14,464 nt of DNA from Dokdonella_A sp035760865 (lineage in GTDB: Bacteria > Pseudomonadota > Gammaproteobacteria > Xanthomonadales > Rhodanobacteraceae): NCBI GenBank assembly GCA_035760865.1, contig DASTSE010000242.1, forward strand, positions 1 through 14,464. The letters are read 5' to 3'. The position numbers were made by a program, and so were the translations under genes. Under the pieces are notes generated by a model. It was not told the DNA's origin. It did not search any database and worked only from the letters and a program-made list of their open reading frames with translations. The first letter of the stretch is position 1; every line of letters begins with the position of its first letter. Shown here one piece after another: positions 7,368 to 13,421 of this stretch.

Positions 7368-7381
7368 TGTCTTTTCAGACA
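7368..7381. promoter_or_regulatory. Inverted repeat TGTCT-TTTC-AGACA, candidate operator
   Basis: A perfect 5-bp inverted repeat with a 4-base centre lies in the divergent gap, about 20 bases upstream of the AraC-type regulator start and 62 bases upstream of the hydrolase start. It is one of the few AT-containing symmetric elements in this region. A possible plus-strand -10 (TAAGAT, 7363-7368) abuts it. Binding by the adjacent regulator is an inference from position; AraC proteins more often use direct repeats. Confidence 0.4.
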
Positions 7382-7443
7382 CTACCACGCGAGGCCGCCT
7401 GCGGTTCGAATGGAGCCCTCCCGGCCCTGGAAACGCAACGACC

Positions 7444-8283
7444 ATGCACGACCGCGACGACGACCCGCTCGACGATTTCGAACCGCGCTCGATCGAGCTC
7501 GACGGCGTCGCCCGACGCGTCCACGCGTCGGGCCACGGCCCCGCGGTGATCGTGATGACCGAGATGCCGGGCATCAGTCCCGACGTCGCGCGCTTCGCGC
7601 GCTGGATCCGCCAGGCCGGCTTCACCGTCTACATGCCCTCGCTGTTCGGACGCGACGGCGCGCACCCGCGCGCCGAAGAGGGCCTCGCGGTGCTGCGCCG
7701 GGCGTGCATCGGCGCCGAGTTCCATGCGCTCGCGGGTCGCGGCTCGAGTCCCGTGACGCAATGGCTGCGCGCGCTCGCGCGCCTCGGCCATCGCGAATGC
7801 GGCGGCCGCGGCGTCGGCGCGGTCGGCATGTGCTTCACGGGCAACTTCGCCCTCGCAATGATGCTCGAGCCGGCCGTGCTCGCGCCGGTGCTCGCGCAAC
7901 CGTCATTGCCGCTCGACGATCCGGCCGCGCTCGAAAGCGACGAGGCCGAACTGCGCGCCGTGCGCGCGCGGCTCGATCGCGACGACCTCCACGCGCTCGC
8001 TTTCCGCTTCGAGGGCGACCGGCACTGCCGTGCGGAACGCTTCGCCGCGTACGCCGCCGCGCTCGGCCCGCGCTTCGTCGCGCGCGTGCTGCCCGACGAC
8101 GCCGCACGCCCCGACCCGCCGCCGTTCTTCGCCGACGTCGTCGGCTGCCCGCACAGTGTGCTGACCGCGCACCTCGTCGACGTCGACGGTTCGCCGACGC
8201 GGCGTGCGGTCGCCGAAGTCGTCGCGTTCCTGCGCGAACGCCTGTGGGAGCCGGCGCCGTTCGCGCCGGAATCGGTCATATGA
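7444..8283 (+). CDS. Dienelactone hydrolase family protein
   Basis: A 279-residue alpha/beta hydrolase. The nucleophile elbow is GMCFTGN, with cysteine (Cys130) in place of serine, as in dienelactone hydrolase. The other triad members are probably Asp192 (FEGDRH) and His237 (GCPHSVLT). Other marks are VIVMTEMPGISPDVARFARW after the first strand and YMPSLFGRDG. No signal peptide. The family hydrolyses enol-lactones and related esters, but many members have other substrates, and nothing nearby points to aromatic degradation. The stop overlaps the start of the next gene by four bases (ATGA), so the two are translationally coupled. It is divergent from a GlxA-type regulator that probably controls the pair. 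Confidence 0.85.
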   Translation: MHDRDDDPLDDFEPRSIELDGVARRVHASGHGPAVIVMTEMPGISPDVARFARWIRQAGFTVYMPSLFGRDGAHPRAEEGLAVLRRACIGAEFHALAGRGSSPVTQWLRALARLGHRECGGRGVGAVGMCFTGNFALAMMLEPAVLAPVLAQPSLPLDDPAALESDEAELRAVRARLDRDDLHALAFRFEGDRHCRAERFAAYAAALGPRFVARVLPDDAARPDPPPFFADVVGCPHSVLTAHLVDVDGSPTRRAVAEVVAFLRERLWEPAPFAPESVI

Positions 8284-9182
8284 ACATCGGCTTCGTCGGC
8301 CTCGGCACGATGGGCCTGCCGATCGCCACGAACCTGCTGCGCGCGGGCGTGGGACCGCTGCGGGTCTGGAACCGGACCGCCGCGCGCGCCGACGCGCTGG
8401 TCGAATGCGGCGCGGTGCGCTGCGCGTCGATCGACGCACTGTGGCGCGAGGCCGACCTCGTCATGCTCATGCTCTTCGACGAAACCGCCGCCGATGCGGT
8501 GCTCGGCCGGCACACGCCCCGGTTCGGCGCGCGCGTCGGCGGACGCACGATCGTGCAACTCGGCACGACCTCGCCCGCGTATTCGGCCGCGCTCGGGCGC
8601 GATCTCGACGCGCGCGGGGCCAGCTACGTCGAGGCGCCGGTGTCGGGCTCGCGCGTGCAGGCCGAGCGCGGCGAACTGGTCGGCATGGTCGCCGGCAGCG
8701 ACGAGACGATCGACGCCGTGCTGCCGCTGCTGTCGCCATCGTGCCGGCGCACGTTCCGCTGCGGGTCGGTACCCGGGGCGCTACGCATGAAGCTCGCGGT
8801 CAACCACTACCTCATCGCGATGGTCGCCGCACTCGCCGAAACCGTCCACGCCGCGCGCGCGGCCGGCATCGACCCGGCGCTGCTGCGCGACGTCCTCGAC
8901 GCCGGCCCGATGGCGAGCGAGGTCTCGCGCATCAAGCTCGGCAAACTCGTGCGCGCCGATTTCGCTCCGCAGGCGGCCGTGCGCGACGTCGCGACGATCG
9001 CCGGGCTCGTCTCCGCGCAAGCCGACGCCGCCGGCGCGGACGCGCCGCTCATCCGCGCGTGCGCAACGCTGTACCGGCGCGCGCGCGACGAAGGCTTCGG
9101 CGACTTCGACATGGCGGCCGTGATCCATGCGCTGGGATCGACGCGCGCGGCGCCCGGCGAGAGCCGACGGCGGCTGCGATGA
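8280..9182 (+). CDS. Beta-hydroxyacid dehydrogenase (3-hydroxyisobutyrate dehydrogenase / GLYR-like)
   Basis: A 300-residue NAD(P)-dependent reductase. The Rossmann motif is at 4-20 (GFVGLGTMGLPIATNLL). Residues VWNRT after the second strand (Asn31, Arg32) suggest NADP(H) preference. The substrate motif YVEAPVSGSRVQAERGELVG lies at 116-135, and the catalytic lysine is Lys171 in RMKLAVNHYL with Asn175. The APVSGS..A..G.LV form is like glyoxylate/succinic semialdehyde reductases as well as 3-hydroxyisobutyrate dehydrogenase, so the exact substrate is open. The ATG lies inside the stop of the hydrolase gene (overlap of four bases). The pair could convert an ester or lactone to a hydroxy-acid and oxidise it, or detoxify an aldehyde acid; that is inference. 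Confidence 0.9.
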   Translation: MNIGFVGLGTMGLPIATNLLRAGVGPLRVWNRTAARADALVECGAVRCASIDALWREADLVMLMLFDETAADAVLGRHTPRFGARVGGRTIVQLGTTSPAYSAALGRDLDARGASYVEAPVSGSRVQAERGELVGMVAGSDETIDAVLPLLSPSCRRTFRCGSVPGALRMKLAVNHYLIAMVAALAETVHAARAAGIDPALLRDVLDAGPMASEVSRIKLGKLVRADFAPQAAVRDVATIAGLVSAQADAAGADAPLIRACATLYRRARDEGFGDFDMAAVIHALGSTRAAPGESRRRLR

Positions 9183-9208
9183 ATCGGCGGCATGCGCAGG
9201 AAGGGTCG

Positions 9209-9236
9209 AGCCCGCAGCGCGAAGCCGCCGCGGGCT
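9209..9236 (+). terminator. Inverted repeat after the dehydrogenase gene
   Basis: AGCCCGC (9209-9215) pairs with GCGGGCT (9230-9236) around a 14-base loop, 27 bases after the stop of the dehydrogenase gene and in the convergent gap before the M64 peptidase gene. Only two T's follow, so it is not a canonical intrinsic terminator. The remainder of 9183-9299 contains no gene that I can support. Confidence 0.35.
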
Positions 9237-9290
9237 TGCGCGCCCGGAGGGCGACGGCGGCACGCGCTGCGCGCGTACCGCCCAAACGCG

Positions 9291-9309
9291 CGTCCCGCGC
9301 TACGGGACG
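9291..9309 (-). terminator. Hairpin spanning the stop codon of the M64 peptidase gene
   Basis: CGTCCCG (9291-9297) and CGGGACG (9303-9309) form a perfect 7-bp stem with a CGCTA loop. The loop contains the TAG stop (9302-9300, minus strand). There is no T-tract on either side. It may mark the transcript end or be a chance palindrome. Confidence 0.3.
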
Positions 9310-10979
9310 TCGAAGCCGTTGCGGAAGATCACGTCGCCGACGACCTGGATCGCCCAACTGCGCTGGTGGTCGAGCAGGCCGCCGGCCATCGCCGCGGATA
9401 CGAAGCCCGTGAGGTCCTTCACGCGCACCTCGAGCGTGTGCGACGGCGGCAGCGCGCCGGCCTGGCTGAACACGTAGGTCGGCGACGTCGCACCGCCGAC
9501 CGGGTTGCCGTCGAGGTACCACTGCACATCGAGGGCGCCGACCGTCGGTTGCAGCAACGACACGACGAACGGCCGGTCCGTCCCCGGTGTATACGACACC
9601 GGCGGCGCCGGCGGCGGCGACTCGCTGCCGGGCTCGATCAGGTCGATGCCGCCCGCTGGCATGCCCCAACCGCCCCGATACAGCGTGCGCACGTATTCCT
9701 GCCGGCATACCGGACAGAACGGCACGCCAAGGAAATGCATGAGGCACTGCGTGTCGACCGGGCGGTACATGTCGTTCAACTGGTAGCGCGCGCCCTCGAA
9801 CAAACCGACGCCCGACGTTCCCGATGGCGTCGGGATCGGGTTGCCCGGCGTGAACCAGCTGTTCCACTTCACCTGCGCCGGCGCGGTCAGATCCGTGACG
9901 TTGGGTTCGCATGCGCCGACGGTGTCACTGCACGGCGGAAATCCCGGATACGGCGTGCTGTATTCATCGGCGAGGCCGGTGAAGCTGTGGCCGTACTCGT
10001 GCAGCACGATCTGCGGCGCCTGCGCGTGTGTCGAGGTGACCGAGATGCTGCCGCCGGAACCGCCGTAGGTGTCGTCGTTGACGATCACGACGATCTTGTC
10101 CCAGTCCGGATACGCACCGGCCGCGGCGAGCACGGCGCCGTCGTCGACGATGAGCAGGCGCTGGATGTTGAACGCGCAGAAGCTCGCGTCGAACGCGGTA
10201 TCCACGGACTGGCCCGCATGCGGGTCGCCGATCGCGTCCGGGTCGGAACAGCAGGTCGCCTGCGTGCAGCCCGCCTGGTACGGCGGATGGTCCGCGCCGG
10301 ACTGGTTCGAGGCGATGAACGCGGTCGTCCAGTTCACGAAGCTTTCGTATTCCTTGTACGGCGTGAGGCCGAAGAACGCGTCGTGCAGGATCGCGGCGTC
10401 GGCGTCGAACAACGAATGCTGGGCGCTCGTGTAGCCGTCGCCGACGACGAGCACGTCGACGCGGTTGGCCGGACTGCCCGCGCCCGCGATGCGGTCGATC
10501 TGCGCCTGCGGGACGCGTGCGGCGAGTGCGAGTTCGCCCGCGTGCGCCGCGAGCGCGCCGAGTTCGAACCGTTGCGGCGCTCCCGCACCCGCGAACTCGA
10601 CCGCGTCGGCCGCGCCGAGCGGAATGCGCAGCACGAAGCTGCTCCCGGTCGCCCGCGGGCGCGCAGAAACGATCGTTCCGTCGCCGCGATCCGGGTCGCG
10701 CGCGAACTCGCCGCGCAGCTCGGGGATCGCGACGCTGCGCTTGCCGAGATCCGTATCGCCCTTCCATGCGCGCCACGCGATGCGCTCGCCGTGCGGCGCG
10801 GCGGCAGCCGCCACGCTCATGTCGCCGTTCGAATCGGCGAGCTCGACCCGCGTGTAGTAGACCGGCCGCACGCCGCCGGCGGCGTCGCGCGTGAACACGA
10901 GGTAATGCGCGGGCGCGGCGTGCGCGATACCCGTAGCGATGCCGAGCAACAGGCCGAGGCGGCGAACCGTGCGATCCAT
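9300..10979 (-). CDS. Secreted M64 family metallopeptidase
   Basis: A 559-residue exported protease. Signal peptide about 1-21 (cleavage after AHA). Residues about 22-150 form a beta-rich N-terminal domain. The peptidase starts near VDVLVVGDGYTSAQ, and the zinc site is HEYGHSFTGLADEY, with His327, Glu328, His331 and the downstream DEY (338-340), the M64 signature. Nine or so cysteines (CTQATCC, CSDTVGAC, CPVC and others) suit disulfides outside the cytoplasm. A Pro-rich linker (SPPPAPPVSY) leads to an Ig-like domain (QWYLDGNPVGG). The last residues are GDVIFRNGFDVP, a tail I associate with many exported xanthomonad proteins. Substrate unknown; the family is named after an IgA-cleaving member, which says little here. 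The start is fixed by the signal peptide and the GGAAGG ribosome binding site. Confidence 0.9.
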   Translation of the reverse strand: MDRTVRRLGLLLGIATGIAHAAPAHYLVFTRDAAGGVRPVYYTRVELADSNGDMSVAAAAAPHGERIAWRAWKGDTDLGKRSVAIPELRGEFARDPDRGDGTIVSARPRATGSSFVLRIPLGAADAVEFAGAGAPQRFELGALAAHAGELALAARVPQAQIDRIAGAGSPANRVDVLVVGDGYTSAQHSLFDADAAILHDAFFGLTPYKEYESFVNWTTAFIASNQSGADHPPYQAGCTQATCCSDPDAIGDPHAGQSVDTAFDASFCAFNIQRLLIVDDGAVLAAAGAYPDWDKIVVIVNDDTYGGSGGSISVTSTHAQAPQIVLHEYGHSFTGLADEYSTPYPGFPPCSDTVGACEPNVTDLTAPAQVKWNSWFTPGNPIPTPSGTSGVGLFEGARYQLNDMYRPVDTQCLMHFLGVPFCPVCRQEYVRTLYRGGWGMPAGGIDLIEPGSESPPPAPPVSYTPGTDRPFVVSLLQPTVGALDVQWYLDGNPVGGATSPTYVFSQAGALPPSHTLEVRVKDLTGFVSAAMAGGLLDHQRSWAIQVVGDVIFRNGFDVP

Positions 10980-10980
10980 G

Positions 10981-10995
10981 ACCTTCCCCCCCCCC
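10981..10995 (-). promoter_or_regulatory. Ribosome binding site fused to a G10 homopolymer
   Basis: Read on the minus strand, ten G (10995-10986) run directly into AAGG and then TC-ATG. The Shine-Dalgarno sequence GGAAGG is thus formed partly from the homopolymer. Such tracts are prone to slipped-strand length change. Upstream, TGCTAGGCT (11018-11010, minus) is a weak extended -10 candidate, giving a leader of about 25 bases that contains the tract. Confidence 0.6.
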
Positions 10996-11039
10996 GGGAA
11001 TGCTTGCGCAGCCTAGCACGGCGCGCCGCCGGGCCGTTC

Positions 11040-11086
11040 TTGCAAAGTGATATGCAATTGATATCATATTCTTGGACATCGGGAGG
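11040..11086 (+). promoter_or_regulatory. Promoter and ribosome binding site of the SPFH gene cluster
   Basis: TTGCAA (-35, 11040-11045), a 16-base spacer and TATCAT (-10, 11062-11067, five of six to consensus) form the best sigma-70 promoter in the window. Expected +1 is near 11074. GGGAGG (11081-11086) lies eight bases before the ATG at 11095. The TTGCAA box is itself palindromic. Confidence 0.65.
11048..11066. promoter_or_regulatory. TGATAT repeats, candidate operator of the Arc-like repressor
   Basis: TGATAT occurs at 11048-11053 and again at 11059-11064, an 11-base period or about one helical turn. ATATCA at 11061-11066 makes an inverted repeat with the first copy (6-bp arms, centre GCAATTG). 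This AT-rich island sits between -35 and -10 and covers the -10. The cluster it drives ends in an Arc-like DNA-binding protein, so autorepression is a reasonable inference. Confidence 0.5.
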
Positions 11087-11094
11087 GTCGTACC

Positions 11095-11973
11095 ATGAAC
11101 GAACGCAGTGGTTTCTCGCTCGCCGGCATTCCGGTCGTGCTGTTGCTCGTCGTCGCGATACCGGCGACGATCGCGGCCGCGGTCTTCGGCGTCCAGGCGA
11201 ATCCGGCCGCGCCGCTGTCGACGATCGTCACCGCGGCGCTCGTCATGGCCGTGCTGCTGTTCGCGACCGCGGGCTTCTTCCAGGTGCAGCCGAACCAGGG
11301 TCAGGTGCTGCAGCTGTTCGGCCAGTACGCGGGTACCGTCCGCGACGAGGGCCTGCGCTGGACCAATCCGTTCTATTCCAAGCGCGCGGTGAGCCTGCGC
11401 GTGCGCAATTTCGAATCGGGCCGGCTCAAGGTCAACGATGCCGACGGCAATCCGATCGAGATCGCCGCGGTCGTCGTCTGGCAGGTCGTCGACACCGCCG
11501 AGGCGGTCTTCTGCGTCGACGACTACGAGAACTTCGTGCAGATCCAGAGCGAATCGGCGTTGCGGCAGATGGCGCAGAGCTATCCATACGATGCCCACGA
11601 GGGTGACGCACCGTCGTTGCGCAGCCACGGCGACGAGGTCAATACGCACCTGCGCCGCGAGATCCACCAGCGGCTCGGCAAGGCCGGCGTCGATGTCGTC
11701 GAGGCGCGCATCAGCCACCTCGCCTACGCGCAGGAGATCGCGCAGGCGATGCTGCAGCGCCAGCAGGCGGGCGCGATCGTCGCCGCGCGCGGGCGCATCG
11801 TCGAAGGCGCGGTCAGCATGGTCGAAATGGCGCTGGCCGAACTCGGCAAGCGCGGCGTCGTCGATCTCGACAACGAACGCCGCGCGGCGATGGTCAGCAA
11901 CCTGCTCGTCGTGCTGTGCGGCGAACGCGGCACGCAGCCGGTCGTGAACACCGGAACGCTCTACACGGGCTGA
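11095..11973 (+). CDS. SPFH/Band 7 (prohibitin-like) membrane protein
   Basis: A 292-residue membrane protein. Two hydrophobic segments (about 13-33 and 39-62) precede a Band 7 domain that starts VQPNQGQVLQLFGQYAGTVRDEG and continues with GLRWTNPF, VNDADGNPIEIAAVVVWQV, EISEAV-like VVDTAEAVFCVDDYENFV, and the helical part AYAQEIAQAMLQRQQAGAIV (about 211-230). SPFH proteins form large rings in membranes and act as scaffolds, often restraining proteases or helping in membrane stress; the partner here is unknown. It is the first gene of a tight cluster: four bases separate it from the small membrane protein gene, which overlaps the Arc-like gene. A good promoter with repeat operators and a strong ribosome binding site lies upstream. 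In my recollection this trio recurs in xanthomonads. Confidence 0.92.
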   Translation: MNERSGFSLAGIPVVLLLVVAIPATIAAAVFGVQANPAAPLSTIVTAALVMAVLLFATAGFFQVQPNQGQVLQLFGQYAGTVRDEGLRWTNPFYSKRAVSLRVRNFESGRLKVNDADGNPIEIAAVVVWQVVDTAEAVFCVDDYENFVQIQSESALRQMAQSYPYDAHEGDAPSLRSHGDEVNTHLRREIHQRLGKAGVDVVEARISHLAYAQEIAQAMLQRQQAGAIVAARGRIVEGAVSMVEMALAELGKRGVVDLDNERRAAMVSNLLVVLCGERGTQPVVNTGTLYTG

Positions 11974-11977
11974 CGGC

Positions 11978-12301
11978 GTGGAAACGACGACCGCCGCCGT
12001 GCTCTTCGCCATGGCTTTCGCGCCTGCGGTCGCGTTCGGCCTCTGGTTTCGTCGATCGCAGCGCATCGAATGGCTGTCGGGTATCGATGCCGCCAGGGTC
12101 GTCGACCGCGGCCGCCTCGCCCGCTTCGTCGGAACCGCGTTCGTCGCGATCGGCGGCATCGGCATCGGCGCCGGAGCGATCATGGCCTCGGCGCCACCGG
12201 CGCTGTTCGCGCCGATCGCGCTGGCTGCGGTGATCGCTGTGAACATCGTCGTCGTCGCACTCGCGCTCGGCGTGCGCCGTCTCTCGAAGGCATCCGCGTG
12301 A
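11978..12301 (+). CDS. Small three-helix membrane protein of the SPFH cluster
   Basis: A 107-residue protein with a GTG start four bases after the SPFH stop. Three hydrophobic segments are visible: about 5-23 (TAAVLFAMAFAPAVAFGLW), 49-70 (RFVGTAFVAIGGIGIGAGAI region, Gly-rich) and 76-99 (ALFAPIALAAVIAVNIVVVA). A basic stretch (RRSQRIEW) follows the first, and a basic tail (RRLSKASA) ends the protein. No family is recognised. Its gene overlaps the next gene by four bases (GTGA), so it is translationally linked. Position between the SPFH protein and a repressor suggests it works with the SPFH ring in the inner membrane, which is inference only. Confidence 0.8.
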   Translation: METTTAAVLFAMAFAPAVAFGLWFRRSQRIEWLSGIDAARVVDRGRLARFVGTAFVAIGGIGIGAGAIMASAPPALFAPIALAAVIAVNIVVVALALGVRRLSKASA

Positions 12302-12486
12302 GCGACAAGAAGGCCTATCCCCTCAGGATCGGCGCGCCGGTGCTCGATGCGATGCAGCGCTGGGCGAACGACGAGCTGCGCTCGCTCAATGCGCAGATCG
12401 AGTACGTCCTGCGCGAGGCGCTGCGCGAAGCGGGCCGGCTCAAGGCGGTGCCGAAGACGCGCGGCAAGGACGACGGCAAGTCGTGA
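12298..12486 (+). CDS. Arc-like ribbon-helix-helix DNA-binding protein
   Basis: A 62-residue protein with a GTG start inside the stop of the preceding gene. Residues 6-47 follow the Arc pattern: a short strand (AYPLRIGAP), helix A (VLDAMQRWANDELRS), the turn SLNAQIEYVL with Asn31, and helix B (REALREAGRLK). The tail is basic (KAVPKTRGKDDGKS). Ribbon-helix-helix proteins bind as dimers with the strand in the major groove and commonly repress their own operon. The TGATAT repeats at the cluster promoter are the obvious target. It is not paired with a toxin-like gene: the partners are membrane proteins, so a toxin-antitoxin reading is not favoured. Confidence 0.85.
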   Translation: MSDKKAYPLRIGAPVLDAMQRWANDELRSLNAQIEYVLREALREAGRLKAVPKTRGKDDGKS

Positions 12487-12503
12487 ATCGCCGCGCACAT
12501 GGA

Positions 12504-12518
12504 CGCCGCTCAGCGGCG
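12504..12518 (+). terminator. Perfect hairpin after the SPFH cluster
   Basis: CGCCGC (12504-12509) and GCGGCG (12513-12518) pair around TCA, 18 bases after the Arc-like gene. There is no T-run. It could attenuate read-through between the two gene groups. TGCTAGCGT at 12532-12540 is a possible extended -10 for the next gene, about 25 bases before its ATG. Confidence 0.35.
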
Positions 12519-12565
12519 ATACAGCGATCCGTGCTAGCGTGCGGCGCATTTGGCGGAGCTTCGTC

Positions 12566-13411
12566 ATGTCGATCCGACTGCCCCTGCTGATCGCGCTGCT
12601 CGCATGTTTCGCCTCGGCGCATGCCGCGCACGAGCCGCGCGCGCGCAAGCCCGCACCACCGGCCCGCGTCGAGACCGCGGCGCAGGACATCGATGTCGAT
12701 GCCATGGCGCGCGCGAAAGATGTCGGCGCCCGGCCGGCTGCGAACGCCGACGCTGCGGCGGCGTCCGCAGAGGCCGTCGTCGCGCCCCCCGACGAGACGG
12801 CGCCGGCAGCGCCCGAGCCGAAGCCGGAGGAAATCGACGTCGACGCGATGGCGCGCGCCAAGGACGGCAAGCCCGCCGAACCGCTGGCCGAACCGGCGAC
12901 CGAAGCCGCGCCGGCGCCCGCGCCGAAGGATGCAGGCGCGGTCGCCGCCGAGCCCGCGACGGCACCGGTCGACGAAGCACCCGCCGCGCCGGCGGAGGCG
13001 TCGCCGCCCGAGGCGGACGCCGCCGCAGCGACGGCCGCACAGGTCGACGAGCGCCCGTCCCCGCTTGCTCCGGAACCCCCGCCGAGCGCAACGGAGAAGC
13101 GCCTCGTCGGCAGCTGCGAGGCGCGCGCAAGCGCCCTGCTCGACGCGGCACAGAAGGGCGACTACGCCGGCGCGACGCGCGATTTCGACGCGACCATGCG
13201 CGGAGCGCTGCCGCCGCCCAAGTTCGAGCAGGCGTGGGAATCGCTTGCCCAGTTCGGACGCCTGCAGGCGCGCGGGCAATCGCATCCGATGCGCAGCAAC
13301 GGCTACATCGCGATCACGATTCCGCTGATCTTCGACAAGGCGAACCTGTACGCCCAGGTCGCCTGCGGCAGTGACGGCCGCATCGCCGGCTTCTACGTGA
13401 AACCGCTCTGA
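12566..13411 (+). CDS. Exported Ala/Pro-rich protein with C-terminal DUF3887-like domain
   Basis: A 281-residue protein with a signal peptide at about 1-20 (MSIRLPLLIALLACFASAHA). Residues 21-178 are low complexity, rich in Ala, Pro and Glu, and probably unstructured. This part contains the 11-residue motif IDVDAMARAKD twice (42-52 and 90-100). The C-terminal domain (about 182-281) begins SCEARASALLDAAQKGDYAG, has FDATMRGALPPPKFEQAWES, and ends in beta strands (YIAITIPLIFDKANLYAQVA, then GRIAGFYVKPL). This pattern is that of DUF3887, a small NTF2-like domain found on secreted hydrolases and alone. Cys184 and Cys267 could pair. Function is not known. It leads a run of three genes with gaps of about ten bases. 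Confidence 0.8.
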   Translation: MSIRLPLLIALLACFASAHAAHEPRARKPAPPARVETAAQDIDVDAMARAKDVGARPAANADAAAASAEAVVAPPDETAPAAPEPKPEEIDVDAMARAKDGKPAEPLAEPATEAAPAPAPKDAGAVAAEPATAPVDEAPAAPAEASPPEADAAAATAAQVDERPSPLAPEPPPSATEKRLVGSCEARASALLDAAQKGDYAGATRDFDATMRGALPPPKFEQAWESLAQFGRLQARGQSHPMRSNGYIAITIPLIFDKANLYAQVACGSDGRIAGFYVKPL

Positions 13412-13421
13412 GCGGACGCTC

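Noticed and set aside
9192..11606. Plus-strand open frame of about 800 codons antisense to the M64 gene
   Set aside because: Composition artefact of high GC; it runs into the SPFH gene in another frame. The minus-strand gene has a signal peptide, HEYGH site and ribosome binding site.
12298..12486. Antitoxin of a toxin-antitoxin pair
   Set aside because: The ribbon-helix-helix gene has no toxin-like neighbour; it is linked to an SPFH protein and a small membrane protein.
9964..12870. Minus-strand open frame of about 970 codons across the SPFH cluster
   Set aside because: Low-complexity Arg/Ala sequence covering three well-supported plus-strand genes and part of the M64 gene in a wrong frame.
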